Shown here piece by piece: positions 15,928-26,183 of a DNA stretch of 55,024 bases. Positions within the stretch are counted from its first letter, which is position 1; every line of letters begins with the position of its first letter. The notes under the pieces were generated by a model. That model was not told the origin of the DNA. It saw nothing but the letters and a program-made list of their open reading frames with translations, and made no database searches. This DNA comes from QHWK01 sp035315685 (lineage in GTDB: Bacteria; Acidobacteriota; Vicinamibacteria; Vicinamibacterales; CAVVIG01): assembly GCA_035315685.1 (NCBI GenBank), contig DATFXR010000749.1, forward strand, positions 1 to 55,024, given 5' to 3'. A program made the translations under genes and the position numbers.

Positions 15928-18594
15928 ATGGCCTGCAATCCGCTCATCACCGATCCGTTCGTCTTCCCGCGCCGGGCCGAGAACCGGCCGGGCCTTCCCC
16001 GCATCGCGTATCGAATCGGGCGCTACGCCGACTTCGTGGAGGCGATGACGCGGATCATCGATGCGGCACCGGAGCTCGCTGCGTGGACGCACCGCGACGC
16101 GGACGATCCCGGCATCGCGCTGTTGCAAGGCGCAGCCATCCTTGGCGACATCCTGAGCTTCTACCAGGAGCATTACGCGAACGAGGCGTACTTGCGCACG
16201 GCCGCATGGCGCGAGAGCGTCGCGGAGGTGGTGCGCCTGACCGGCTATCGCCTGACGCCCGGGATCGGCGGCCGCGCGACGTTCGCGTTCGAGGCACGCG
16301 GCGTCAAGCCGGTCACGATCCGGAAGGGCTTTCCCATCAAGGCGGACCTGGCGGATCTGCCGGTCCCCGCCGACTTCGAGACCGACGCCGAGCTGATCGC
16401 CTGGCCGCACCTCGGGCGCTTCAACCTGTATCGTCCGCGCACCTACGCGGCAACTCTCGCCGCGGGTGCGACGTCGTTCGAGGTGGCCAGCGTGAACGGC
16501 GCCGGCGACGCCGTCAGTCTCGCCGCATTCGAGCTCAAGGTTGGCGATCGCCTGATGCTGCAGCCAGCCGAACCCGCCTGGACGACGAGCGGCTCGACGG
16601 TGACCGCGCAGGCGTCGCCGCAGGTCGTCAAGGTGACGAAGGTCACGCGGCTGCTCGGCAGACTGATCGTCGACATCGACGCGCCGGTTCACCACGCCTG
16701 GCATCAGCCCGTCGCGGCCTATCGCGTCAACCGTACGTTCCGCCACTTCGGGCACAACGCGCCGGTCAAGGTCGTCAGCAACCGGACCAACAACCAAGGC
16801 ACGATTACCGGCGCCCGACAGTCGGACACGAAGTTCGAGCGGCACATCGTCGTCAATCATCGGTGCACGAACACGAGCTCGTCGATCGGTCTGCCGGGAG
16901 AACTGATCCCACTCGATTCGGAAGTCCAGGATCTCCACGCGGGCATCCGTGTCGTGGTGCAGACGGTGGCACACCAGAGCGCCGGCGGATCGCGCGCGGC
17001 CGTCAGCGTCGTCCGCACTGTCGCCGCGATCGAAGCGCGGACGATCGGCTTCGGAAATCTCAACGGCTCGAGCACGCTGCTCACGCTGGACGATCCGATC
17101 CTCAGGCATGCGATGGCGGATTCTCCGCTGAGCGACGTGCGTCGCTTCCGCATTCACGAAGTCACGTCGCCGCCGCTCACGTTGAGGCCGGTGTCGTCGC
17201 CTTCTGGCGCAGGCTTCGCGTCCGGCTCGAGCGCGCTGCGGTTCTGGGGGACGGCGAGCGAAGCGCAAGCGCTGGCGCGGCGTCGACTGTACCTGTCGCA
17301 TCCCGACGGTCGCACCGTCGATTTGGTTTGCACGAACCACAAGGCCCATTTCGCGTCGCCCACACCCGGTATTCCGAGGATGTGGTCGCTCACGTTCGAT
17401 CGACCACCGACGCCGTTCGTCCGAGCCGACTTCGACGAAGCAGCGCCGACGGTGACGGTTTTCGGGAATCTGGTGGACGCATCGCAGGGCAAGGGTGAAC
17501 GCGACGCGGTGCTCGGCAACGGCGACAACCGGCAGCCGTGGCAGACATTCCCGTTGCCCAAGTCGCCGCTCACCTATTTCCTCTCGGCCGGCGGCATTCC
17601 GCCGCAGACGCCGGAACTGGAGATCTGGGTCAACAACCGCCTGTGGAAACGCGTCGATGCGTTCTTTGGGCACGGTCCGACCGAGCAGATCTACATCGTC
17701 CGTGAGGACGCCGACGGCCGAAGCTTCGTGCAGTTCGGCGATGGAGAAACCGGCGCGCGACTGCCATCCGGCCTGAAGAACGTCGTCGCGATGTATCGCA
17801 CGGGTGTCGGCGCGCACGGGCCGATCAAACCGGACGCCACGCCGAGTACGAGCGAGCGGCCGCCAGGGTTCGACAAGGTCACGCTCGCCGGCCTCGTGTC
17901 TGGCGGCGCCGAACCCGAGGACGGCGCGAAGGCGCGCGAGGCCGCGCCCGGCAAGGTGCAGAGCCTCGGACGGCTGGTCAGCATCCGCGATTACGAGACG
18001 GAAACGATCGGCGTCCCGGGCGTCGTGACGGCAGCCGCGGCGTGGGACCTCCATGCGGGAGTCCCCGCGGTCATCCTCCGTGTGCTGCTCGAAGCCGGAC
18101 GAGAGGCGGAGTTCAACGACGTGCGCGCGACGATCGCGCACGCGCAGCGTTGCCACGGTCCTGATCGCTTCGCGCTCGTCGTCGAGCAGGCCCGGATGCG
18201 ATACGCGTTCGTCGACGTCAGCTACGCGCACGATCCGACCTACCGCCGCGCGGATGTCGAGGCGGCGGCGCGAGCGGCGCTGGGCCTGATCGGTGCCGCG
18301 GAACAGGAACGCACCGGCCTCTTCGGACTGCGCGCGCGGCGTCTCGGTGAGCGCGAGTACGCGAGCCGGATCGAGGGCCGCCTGCAGAACGTGCCCGGCG
18401 TGCTGTGGTGCAAGGTCACGGCGCTTGGTCGTTTCGCGAGCGGCGAGACCGATCCGGCGACGCTGGCACTCCCGGCGTCGCCGCGGCCGCTGATCGCGGT
18501 CCTGCCGTGCGGTGCTCGCGAGTTGCTTCAGCTCGCGTCATCGCATCTCACGCTGACCGCCGTCGCCGAACCCTCGGCTGGGGAATGCGCATGA
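15928..18594 (+). CDS. Baseplate J/gp6-like wedge protein 2 (Pvc12-like)
   Basis: 888 residues, start four bases behind the previous stop. PRIAYRIGRYADFVEAMTR and DDPGIALLQGAAILGDILSF, then YANEAYLRTAAWRESVAEVV, match the N-terminus of J-type wedge proteins; FVQFGDGETGARLPSGLKNV and GRLVSIRDYETETIGVPGVV match the C-terminal half. It pairs with the preceding wedge protein in the order seen in PVC. Ends in an ATGA overlap with tail protein I. Confidence 0.9.
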   Translation: MACNPLITDPFVFPRRAENRPGLPRIAYRIGRYADFVEAMTRIIDAAPELAAWTHRDADDPGIALLQGAAILGDILSFYQEHYANEAYLRTAAWRESVAEVVRLTGYRLTPGIGGRATFAFEARGVKPVTIRKGFPIKADLADLPVPADFETDAELIAWPHLGRFNLYRPRTYAATLAAGATSFEVASVNGAGDAVSLAAFELKVGDRLMLQPAEPAWTTSGSTVTAQASPQVVKVTKVTRLLGRLIVDIDAPVHHAWHQPVAAYRVNRTFRHFGHNAPVKVVSNRTNNQGTITGARQSDTKFERHIVVNHRCTNTSSSIGLPGELIPLDSEVQDLHAGIRVVVQTVAHQSAGGSRAAVSVVRTVAAIEARTIGFGNLNGSSTLLTLDDPILRHAMADSPLSDVRRFRIHEVTSPPLTLRPVSSPSGAGFASGSSALRFWGTASEAQALARRRLYLSHPDGRTVDLVCTNHKAHFASPTPGIPRMWSLTFDRPPTPFVRADFDEAAPTVTVFGNLVDASQGKGERDAVLGNGDNRQPWQTFPLPKSPLTYFLSAGGIPPQTPELEIWVNNRLWKRVDAFFGHGPTEQIYIVREDADGRSFVQFGDGETGARLPSGLKNVVAMYRTGVGAHGPIKPDATPSTSERPPGFDKVTLAGLVSGGAEPEDGAKAREAAPGKVQSLGRLVSIRDYETETIGVPGVVTAAAAWDLHAGVPAVILRVLLEAGREAEFNDVRATIAHAQRCHGPDRFALVVEQARMRYAFVDVSYAHDPTYRRADVEAAARAALGLIGAAEQERTGLFGLRARRLGEREYASRIEGRLQNVPGVLWCKVTALGRFASGETDPATLALPASPRPLIAVLPCGARELLQLASSHLTLTAVAEPSAGECA

Positions 18595-20954
18595 GTGCGC
18601 CGAGCGTTCGCCTGTTCGAACAGCTGCCGGAGATCTACCGGACGCGAGACGCGGAGCAGACCCCGCACAATCAACTGCGCGCCTACCTGGCGGCGGTCGA
18701 AGCGGCGTTCGGCGCCCTCCATGACAACATCGGGCAGCTGTACGAGGACCTGTTCATCGACACGTGCGACGACTGGGTCATCCCGTACATCGCCGACCTG
18801 CTCGGCACGACACATCTGAAGGGCGATCCGCGGACGCTGCGCGCCGACGTCGCCGACACGATTGCACTCCGCCGCCGCAAGGGCACACTCGGCGCGATCG
18901 AACGGCTGGCGGTCAATCTCACGGGCTGGGCCTGCCGGACGGTCGAACTGCGCGAGAACCTTGGCTGGTCGCAGCACCTCAATCACCAGCGGCCCGATGC
19001 CGGCGGCGAGCCGCCGTACGGCGATCCAGCGCTGAGCCGATTCGACGTGCCGCGCGGCGGCACCGCACCGATTCGCGACCCGGCGGCGCTGGCGCTCCTG
19101 GGAACGCCGTTCGACAATTTTGCGTACACGGCCGACGTCAAGCCGGCAATCGACGATGCGCGGCACATCAACCTGCCGAACCTCGCGATCTTCCTGTGGC
19201 GGCTGGCGGCATATCGGCTGCCGCGCGTGCGGCCGCTCGCCAGGGGCATCAGCGATCTTGGCGCTCGCGCGGCGGGGCTCGCACAGTTCGTGCTGCGCTT
19301 CGACCTGCATCCGCTCGACATGCCGCTGCGACTGTTCAACACGAGCCGGCCGGGATTCCTTCGCGCGGCGACGTCAGGTGGCGTGATCTCGCCGCTGACG
19401 GATGCCGACGCCGTTCCCGGGCCGATGCTCGCCGGAAGGCTGACCAGCGACGCCCCCGCGGGACATCCCGATGCGTACGTCCAGGTGGACTTCTACGACG
19501 GCTCGACGACGCCGCCCTCCGGATTCGATCTGGGCGACGTCGGTCTGCAGTTGTTCATGCCGCAAACGCTGTCGCCGCTGCTCGTACCGGCGCCGCCGGC
19601 GTGGCGATGGATCGTTCGCGGCGACAACCTGTGTGCGTGGGAGAGCGGGCTGCGACGGCCGGTGCGCAGCGGCGAAGTGGTGATCGACGCGGACATCGGC
19701 CGCATCGTCATCGGCCTGAATACCTCCGCGCAGGCCGGCGAGTTGATCGTGACCGAGAATGGCGCGCTCGTGTCACGCCTGTTCGTGAGCCTGACGTACG
19801 GGGCCGCCGGGCCGGTCGGCGCGCATCCGGTGTCGCGCAGCTTCCCGGCGGCGGATCCAGCCATCGACCTCCGGCGCGTCGGCGACATCACCGGCGGCGT
19901 CACGCTTCAGGCGGCACTGAACGGCCTCGCAGTCGCCACCAAACCGGTCGTCGTCGAACTCCACGACAGCCTGGTGCACCGGATCGATCTGTCGTCGCTG
20001 CCGGGCACCGCGATCGACGGCACCACTTCGCTGCGGCTGGCCCAGTCGCTGACGATTCGCGCGGCCGGCGAGCATCGGCCGATCGTGCTGCTCGCGCAAC
20101 CGCTTTCGCTGCGGCCCGTGTCGGTTGCGGCGGCGACCCCGTTCGAACCGAACGTGCGACTCGAAGGCCTCTACCTGGCGCCGGACGTGGCCGAACCGTT
20201 TCCCGCGGGCGAACCGCTGATCGCCCGGGCCGCGGTGGCGCGGCTCGAGATCGTCGGCTGCACGCTGGCGCCGGGTGGGCACAGCCTGCGCGACGCGAGT
20301 CGTGCGCCGATGCAGCCGGCACTGCGCCTGGCCACCGGCTACGGATTCGCCGACCCGGCCGACATCGACGCATTCGTTCCGACGCCCGACATCGTCATCC
20401 AGCGTTCGATCGTCGGCACGCTGGCCGTCGACGAACGCTACCGTCTCGACATCGAGGACACGATCGTCGACGCGGGCCTGGGACTGCGCGATGCCGCCAC
20501 TGGCCGGTTCGCGATCAGCGCGGCAACCAATCCCGCCACCGCCTGGGGCGCGCCGCTGGATTTCGACGGCATCACCTGCTTCGGGCCGGTACGGGTGGCG
20601 GCAGTTGGCGGTCTTGGCGGCATTTTCACACGGCGTTTCGCCGTGCTGGACGACCAGCACGGGTGCATCAAGTGGAGCGCGTTCAGCGGCGACGCCGATC
20701 GTCTCCCACCAAATCACTTCTGCGTTCGCGCGACCGGCGCCCGGATCGTCTTCACATCGGAGCGGTTCAACGATCCTGGCTACGGTCAGCTCGCGCGCGA
20801 AACCGATCGGCGGGTGCGCGAGCTGGGACCCGACGACGATGCGATGGGAGCCTTCGGCTTTCTGCTCGAAGCGCACAAATGGACCAATCTGCACGTGCGG
20901 TTGCGCGAGTTCACGCCGGTCGGCGTGAGACCGCTCGTCGTGCCGGTGACCTGA
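18591..20954 (+). CDS. Tail protein I-like wedge protein with long C-terminal extension
   Basis: 787 residues from ATG 18591 (ATGA overlap). Residues 1-170 are P2 gpI/tail protein I-like: FEQLPEIYRTRDAEQTPHNQ, DDWVIPYIADLLGTTHLKGD, RRRKGTLGAIERLAVNLTGW. The usual family length is near 200 residues, so roughly 600 residues follow. They are rich in short beta strands (RLEGLYLAPDV, RLEIVGCTLAPGG, DIVIQRSIVGTLAVD) and look like a right-handed beta-helix or fibre-like region. It probably links wedges to the outer fibres supplied by the next gene (inference). Confidence 0.8.
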   Translation: MSAPSVRLFEQLPEIYRTRDAEQTPHNQLRAYLAAVEAAFGALHDNIGQLYEDLFIDTCDDWVIPYIADLLGTTHLKGDPRTLRADVADTIALRRRKGTLGAIERLAVNLTGWACRTVELRENLGWSQHLNHQRPDAGGEPPYGDPALSRFDVPRGGTAPIRDPAALALLGTPFDNFAYTADVKPAIDDARHINLPNLAIFLWRLAAYRLPRVRPLARGISDLGARAAGLAQFVLRFDLHPLDMPLRLFNTSRPGFLRAATSGGVISPLTDADAVPGPMLAGRLTSDAPAGHPDAYVQVDFYDGSTTPPSGFDLGDVGLQLFMPQTLSPLLVPAPPAWRWIVRGDNLCAWESGLRRPVRSGEVVIDADIGRIVIGLNTSAQAGELIVTENGALVSRLFVSLTYGAAGPVGAHPVSRSFPAADPAIDLRRVGDITGGVTLQAALNGLAVATKPVVVELHDSLVHRIDLSSLPGTAIDGTTSLRLAQSLTIRAAGEHRPIVLLAQPLSLRPVSVAAATPFEPNVRLEGLYLAPDVAEPFPAGEPLIARAAVARLEIVGCTLAPGGHSLRDASRAPMQPALRLATGYGFADPADIDAFVPTPDIVIQRSIVGTLAVDERYRLDIEDTIVDAGLGLRDAATGRFAISAATNPATAWGAPLDFDGITCFGPVRVAAVGGLGGIFTRRFAVLDDQHGCIKWSAFSGDADRLPPNHFCVRATGARIVFTSERFNDPGYGQLARETDRRVRELGPDDDAMGAFGFLLEAHKWTNLHVRLREFTPVGVRPLVVPVT

Positions 20955-20967
20955 CAAAGGGGAAGCC

Positions 20968-23900
20968 ATGCGGGGTGACTTCTCGGTTTTGACCTTCGAT
21001 CCTCACGTGCACGAGCGGGGCGTGGACCCGCCGGCCACGGGCGTCCTGCGCAATCTGAGCGGCGTCCTGCACCAGCAGGGTCGTGTGACGACCGACGCGG
21101 ATTTCACGGAAGGCGAGCTGCTCGGTCTGAGCTGGAGCGGACAAGCCGGACGCGACATCATCGGAGCGGGCATCTGCGCGGTGCCGGCGGCGGAGCCGGA
21201 CGGATTCCGCGTCGAGTCGGCGTCGGTCGTCGACGACGCCGTCCAGGTCATGCTGCGGCCCGGACGAGCCTGGGTCGACGGCATCCTGACCCGGCTGGCC
21301 GGCGGCACAGCCGACCCGCACGCGCCGGTCGAACGCCGCGCCAGCTACTTCGGTCCGCCGATCTCGAGTCCCGAACCGAGCCCGGATCAGATCGGCGACG
21401 CGACGAGAGATGCCGTCATCCTCGAGGTGTCGGAGGAAGCGCTCCACGGCTTCCAGTATCCCGAGCGATTGATCGAGCCGGCGCTCGGCGGTCCCGATAC
21501 GTCCGAGCGCGCGTTCGTCAACTTCCGCATTCGCCTGCTGCGACTCGCCGATGGCGAAGACTGCGAAACCGTCGTCGGTCGTTTGCGCGATGATCCGTCC
21601 GCGAAGGGGCGTCTCACGGCATCGCTGGCACCGGTGGTTGCCATCGCCGGCGACTGCCCGGTGGTCGGCGGCGGCGGCTACACGGGGTTCGAGCACAACC
21701 TGTATCGGATCGAAATCGCCGACGTCGCGGCGGGCGCGCCGGCGCGGTTCAAGTGGAGCCAGTGGAACGGCGGGCTCGTCGGCCGCGGCCGCTTCGACGC
21801 GACGACCGATCCAGATCGCGTGATCATCGACGCCGGCCGCGCGCCGATCGTCAACTCGGGGCTCACGGAGTTCTATCTCGAGGCGCTGCAGTACGACGAG
21901 GCGATCGGCACATGGGTCGTCACCTACGCGGCGAACGCCACGCTCAATACCGATCACGATCTCGAACTGGCCGCACCGCCCAGCTTCGGCACGTTGCCGT
22001 CGACGACCGACTCCGTCTTCTTCCGTCTCTGGAACGGTGTCGCCGATATCGTCACGTTCACGAACGCGGCCACGCCGGTCGAACTGCGCGATGGAATCCG
22101 GCTCGTGTTCGACGCCCCGGCAGCCGGCAACTACACGCCCGGCGACTACTGGACCTTCGCGGTGCGTGCCGGCGAGATCGCCAATCCGCAGGTGCTGATC
22201 GACAACGTGCCGCCAGTCGGCATCGTCTATCACCGGGCGCCGTTAGCGGAGATCGACTGGACGGCGCGGCAGAACACAAACATCTCCGGCACGATCGAGG
22301 ATTGCCGCAAGCGTTTCCGCCCGCTGACCAACCAGAAGGTCTGCTGCACATACCTGGTCGGCGACGGGATCTCGAGCTTCGGCGACTTCAACTCGCTCGA
22401 AGAAGGTGCCGCGCATCTGCCGGCGGCCGGCGGCGAGCTCTGCCTGCTGCCGGGATTGCACCGCACCAACTTGCTGCTGCAGGGCCACCGTAACGTCAAG
22501 ATTCACGGTTGCTGCGGGCGCTCGCTCGTGCTGCCGCGCATCGAGACGCGCGTCCAGCCGATTCTGCAGTTCGTGGACTGTATCGGCATCGAAGTCTGCG
22601 ATCTCGATCTGCTCACCTACGACAGCATCGCGGTGCGGATCGACGGAAGTAGCGACGACAGTTGCCGCGATGTGCGCATCCACGACAACCGCATGGTGGC
22701 GCGCACCAACGCGATTCGGGCGACGAATGCCGCAAGTCTGGTGATCGCCAACAACCGGCTGCACCTGCTCGACACGGTGGACGGGCGCGCGACGATTTCT
22801 CTTCTCGCCGACGACGTCCTGATCGAGCGGAACACGCTCGTCATGCTGCCGTTCATCGAGCGGACGCCCGGCGACGTGCCCGATGACGACCCGACGCGGA
22901 ATCCGGCCGATCCGTGCGCACGGACGCAGATCCTCTACCAGTTCCCGATCCTGGTACGCGAGTACGCGTTCTCCGTCTGGACGTTTCTCCTCGCGCAGCT
23001 CGTGCCGAAGCAGCCCTATCGCGCGATTGGAGGCATCCACGTGCGTGCCGGGTCGGAGCGCGTGCGCATCCTCGAGAACCACATCGCGGGCGGCGCGGGC
23101 AACGGCATCACGCTCGGCGGCGACCTGGACCCGGTGGATGCGCCGGCGCCGACCCCGCCGCCGCGCATCGCGGTGCTGACCGACAGCGTCACGCCTGCCG
23201 TTCCGACCGTGAACGTCACGTCCGGACAGTTCCTGGCGTTGGTGCAGGACGAGCAAGGGCGCGCGCTGTCCGATGTCGACGTGTATCTCGAAGCCGACGC
23301 TGTCGCCAGCGATCGCACCGATGCGCAAGGCATGGCCAGCGTAAAGGCCGGCCCGGGCTCCTACTCGCTCGACGTATCGCCGCAATACCGCATCGTCCGG
23401 GTGACCGAGGCGCGCGACGAAGGCGTGCTGGTCAACGCGGTCACCGTGGCCGCGCGTGGAACTGTCGCGGCGCGCGGATTCCTGCACGAGATCACCATCG
23501 AGGCGAACGACGTCACGATGATGGGGCTGTCGGCAATCGGCTTCGCCCTGCGCAGCGGCGCGAGGGTTGCGGGCGCCACGAAGGCCATCCCGACCAACGA
23601 CCCCAAAGCTGCGCTGCTCGCCTATCTGGACGCCGCGATTCTCGGTCTCGCGCTGACGCCGCTGCTGCGCGCGAGCGACCCGGTGCGCGACCTCGTGATC
23701 CTGAACAACCGGCTGCACCAGAACCTGCGCAACCCGTTCACCGAGACACTCCTGGGCGAGGCGCAGTTCATCGGCCGCGGCGGCATCTCGCTCGCGATCG
23801 TCGAATCGGCGGTGATCAGCGGCAATCACATCTACGAGAACGGCCCGCGAGCGGCCGACCCGGTGTGTGGGGTGTTCGTCGGCTACGGCGACAATCTCGA

Positions 23901-25902
23901 GATCACCGGCAACGTGCTCGCCGCGAACGGCGAGACGACGACCGACTTCGAGCGCAACCGCAGCGCGGGCATCCGGGGCGGCTTTTACGTCCGCTTCGCT
24001 GGCGCGCTGACCTCGCACCTCTCGACCTCGACCGGGCGCAACGCCGCGCTTCGGGTCCACGACAACCGCGTCGATCAGCCTGCGGGCCGCGCGCTCACGG
24101 CGTTCGCATTCGGGCCGGTGTCGGTGGCGAACAACCACTTGAACAGCGAGTTCACCGGCCGCTTCGGCTTCCTCGACACGTTCGTGGGCGGCACGCTGAT
24201 CGTCAACCTGGGAGGCATGCACCGGCTGCTGGCGCGTGCGTTTGGCAGCTACCTCAATCATCTGGGCAACCGGACGGCCGGCACGGCCGGCAAGGCCTTC
24301 GGCGCGGTCGCCGAGCGCGCGCTGCCGGGCGGCGAGACGATGTTCGACGACAACTACGTGCGTCTGGGTCTCGACAATCGCTCGATCACGTCGCAGACGC
24401 TGATCGCGTTCGACGACCTCGGCTATTCCTCGAACACCTCGTCGGTGTACCGGGGCGATCGCTTCTTCTCCAACGTGCTCCTGCTGGCCGACAGCGTGCG
24501 CGCGACGGCGTCGCGCTTCCGCGAGGACGTCACCCAGACGATCTCGCTGCTGTCGATGTCGATGCGGATGAACACGACCGCGCTGAATCAGGCGGACCAC
24601 TGCATCGTGACGCTGCCACCGGCTGGAGGTCAGCCCCTGCCGACGGTCAGTCAGCCGAACCAGGTGCTCGATGCAACCGTGTGCGCCCAGTTGTTCGCTG
24701 ACCCATCTGGCGTGTGGCCGTTCCTCGTCACTGTGCTGTCGGCCAGCGCCGATCAACTTGGCGGCACGCTGTCGACTGAATCCTTCACCGCGGCCGATCT
24801 CGTGAGCGCGTCGCAGCAGAGCGTCGCTTCCGCGATTGGCCACATCAACGCCACTCAGGTCGCGACCACCAAAGCGTACCAGTACGAGGCCGCGCGGCTC
24901 GCGGTCAAGCGGGGGCCGGATCATCCGACCACTGTGGCCCTGAGCGCGCAGGCGCAGGCCGGCGCAGAGACCAACCGCGTGCTCGTCGCAAGCGCCGAGA
25001 CGGTGCGCGTGCCGGTCACGACGACGCCCGCCAACGGGTCGACGCTCACCGGCCGGCTCGTCAACGACCGCGGTCAGGGGCTGTCCGACTACTCCATCGA
25101 TCTGCTGCGTGCCAACGGCACTCGCGTCGACACCGTCGGGCTCACCGATAGTGCGGGGTACTTCACCGCGAGCTACGACGACGCACACACGGCGGCGCTG
25201 CAAAAGGAAGGGGATCTCTTCGCGCGCGTCCTCGATCTGGGTGGCAAGGAAGTGCTGCGCGACACCGTCGCTCTCCACGTTGCCCCCGGCGCGGACCTGC
25301 AGACCACGCTGGTCGTGCCGGTCCGGGTCGTCCCGAGGTCGGTGGTGATCGATGGCACCGTGATCTACGGCGTCGCCACGCCGACGCCAACACCCACACC
25401 GACACCAACACCGACGCCGACACCAACACCGACGCCGACACCCACGCCAACTCCAACGCCGGCGGTGCGCACGCCGCTGGACAAGCTCGGCATCGACGAC
25501 GCGACGCGCAAGCTGCTGAATGCTGGAGGCATCGTCGACGTCGAAGGCATCCTCGAGGTCGATCCGCAGAAGCTGGCCGTCATCGTCAACAACGCGGATC
25601 TGGCGACCAAATTGATCGACATGGCCAAGCGGCTGCTCGGATCGAACGTTGCCCCGACGCCGCCGGCTCCGGCGGTCCGCACAAATCTGAGCACACTCGG
25701 TGTGGACGCGACCGTACGCAAGCAACTCGAGGGTGCCGGCATTCGCGACGTCGAGGGCGTGGTCGAAGTCGGCGTCGAAAAACTGAGCGAGGTGGTCGGC
25801 GATCGCACCACGGCATCGAAGCTGAACGACTCGGCCAAGAAGGTCCTGGCGGGCACGCGTCCTCCCACACGCCGGAAAGCGCCGCCGAAGAAAGATCAAT
25901 GA
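20968..25902 (+). CDS. Giant DUF6519/beta-helix fibre-like protein with TP hinge and tandem HhH-like modules
   Basis: 1644 residues; AAAGGGGAAG precedes the ATG. N-terminus MRGDFSVLTFDPHVHERGVD and VLHQQGRVTTDADFTEGELL match DUF6519. Residues about 490-1150 carry parallel beta-helix repeats (IEVCDLDLLTYDSIAVRIDG, LVIANNRLHLLDTV, NLEITGNVLAANGE), interrupted near 740-800 by an Ig/carboxypeptidase-like insert (SDVDVYLEADAVASDRTDAQ). A second Ig-like domain lies near 1360-1450, then 14 Thr-Pro repeats at 1471-1498 and two similar helical modules (about 1502-1558 and 1572-1632: LDKLGIDDATRKLLNAGGI versus LSTLGVDATVRKQLEGAGI), ending in a basic tail. Likely a host-contact or anchoring fibre; the target is unknown. 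Confidence 0.75.
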   Translation: MRGDFSVLTFDPHVHERGVDPPATGVLRNLSGVLHQQGRVTTDADFTEGELLGLSWSGQAGRDIIGAGICAVPAAEPDGFRVESASVVDDAVQVMLRPGRAWVDGILTRLAGGTADPHAPVERRASYFGPPISSPEPSPDQIGDATRDAVILEVSEEALHGFQYPERLIEPALGGPDTSERAFVNFRIRLLRLADGEDCETVVGRLRDDPSAKGRLTASLAPVVAIAGDCPVVGGGGYTGFEHNLYRIEIADVAAGAPARFKWSQWNGGLVGRGRFDATTDPDRVIIDAGRAPIVNSGLTEFYLEALQYDEAIGTWVVTYAANATLNTDHDLELAAPPSFGTLPSTTDSVFFRLWNGVADIVTFTNAATPVELRDGIRLVFDAPAAGNYTPGDYWTFAVRAGEIANPQVLIDNVPPVGIVYHRAPLAEIDWTARQNTNISGTIEDCRKRFRPLTNQKVCCTYLVGDGISSFGDFNSLEEGAAHLPAAGGELCLLPGLHRTNLLLQGHRNVKIHGCCGRSLVLPRIETRVQPILQFVDCIGIEVCDLDLLTYDSIAVRIDGSSDDSCRDVRIHDNRMVARTNAIRATNAASLVIANNRLHLLDTVDGRATISLLADDVLIERNTLVMLPFIERTPGDVPDDDPTRNPADPCARTQILYQFPILVREYAFSVWTFLLAQLVPKQPYRAIGGIHVRAGSERVRILENHIAGGAGNGITLGGDLDPVDAPAPTPPPRIAVLTDSVTPAVPTVNVTSGQFLALVQDEQGRALSDVDVYLEADAVASDRTDAQGMASVKAGPGSYSLDVSPQYRIVRVTEARDEGVLVNAVTVAARGTVAARGFLHEITIEANDVTMMGLSAIGFALRSGARVAGATKAIPTNDPKAALLAYLDAAILGLALTPLLRASDPVRDLVILNNRLHQNLRNPFTETLLGEAQFIGRGGISLAIVESAVISGNHIYENGPRAADPVCGVFVGYGDNLEITGNVLAANGETTTDFERNRSAGIRGGFYVRFAGALTSHLSTSTGRNAALRVHDNRVDQPAGRALTAFAFGPVSVANNHLNSEFTGRFGFLDTFVGGTLIVNLGGMHRLLARAFGSYLNHLGNRTAGTAGKAFGAVAERALPGGETMFDDNYVRLGLDNRSITSQTLIAFDDLGYSSNTSSVYRGDRFFSNVLLLADSVRATASRFREDVTQTISLLSMSMRMNTTALNQADHCIVTLPPAGGQPLPTVSQPNQVLDATVCAQLFADPSGVWPFLVTVLSASADQLGGTLSTESFTAADLVSASQQSVASAIGHINATQVATTKAYQYEAARLAVKRGPDHPTTVALSAQAQAGAETNRVLVASAETVRVPVTTTPANGSTLTGRLVNDRGQGLSDYSIDLLRANGTRVDTVGLTDSAGYFTASYDDAHTAALQKEGDLFARVLDLGGKEVLRDTVALHVAPGADLQTTLVVPVRVVPRSVVIDGTVIYGVATPTPTPTPTPTPTPTPTPTPTPTPTPTPAVRTPLDKLGIDDATRKLLNAGGIVDVEGILEVDPQKLAVIVNNADLATKLIDMAKRLLGSNVAPTPPAPAVRTNLSTLGVDATVRKQLEGAGIRDVEGVVEVGVEKLSEVVGDRTTASKLNDSAKKVLAGTRPPTRRKAPPKKDQ
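25378..25461 (+). repeat. In-frame ACN-CCN tract coding 14 Thr-Pro repeats
   Basis: A six-base period with varying third positions codes a TP hinge inside the fibre-like protein, between its Ig-like domain and its helical modules. The synonymous variation shows selection on the protein and not a recent slippage event. Confidence 0.9.
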
Positions 25903-26152
25903 CGCGACGCTGGCTGCTGAAGCGCAGTGGACGCGCGGAGGGCGCTTGAGGTTCGCACGATGCCGCCAACCGGCTCGAGGCCGTTCCGGATTCACGGTCG
26001 GACGGCACGTGGCGTTTGCGGCCGGCCGCTACTCGCCGCGCACCGCCGCAGGGCAACGCGTCCTGGCGCACGAACTGACGCACGTCGTTCAGCAGGACGA
26101 CGCTGTTGCGCGCGGCGACCTCGCGGTCGGTCGTGTCGACGATCCAAGTTGA
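25899..26152 (+). pseudogene. Broken DUF4157 (HELTH) gene
   Basis: An ATG overlapping the fibre stop (ATGA) opens a frame that closes after 16 codons. The DUF4157 signal then continues in pieces across three frames: VDARRALEVRT, HDAANRLEAV, and FTVGRHVAFAAGRYSPRTAA followed by GQRVLAHELTHVVQQDD, which ends at TGA 26150-26152. DUF4157 is a zincin-like domain (HExxH) common in eCIS cargo and toxin proteins; here the active motif HELTH is intact, but two or more indels and the lost N-terminal half break the gene. A further one-base shift near 26148 would join it to the next gene. Either decay or assembly indels could explain this. Confidence 0.75.
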
Positions 26153-26183
26153 TCGGCGTGATCGATTCATCTCTGGCGCGTTC

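Noticed and set aside
2460..25902. Prophage remnant or type VI secretion
   Set aside because: No capsid, portal, terminase, holin or integrase; no TssJ, TssL, TssM or ClpV; the DUF4255 and single-domain AAA genes are eCIS markers.
22243..25995. 1250-codon open frame on the minus strand
   Set aside because: It is the shadow of the fibre gene in high-GC DNA; the product is Arg/His-rich low complexity without family signals, and the plus frame has clear domains.
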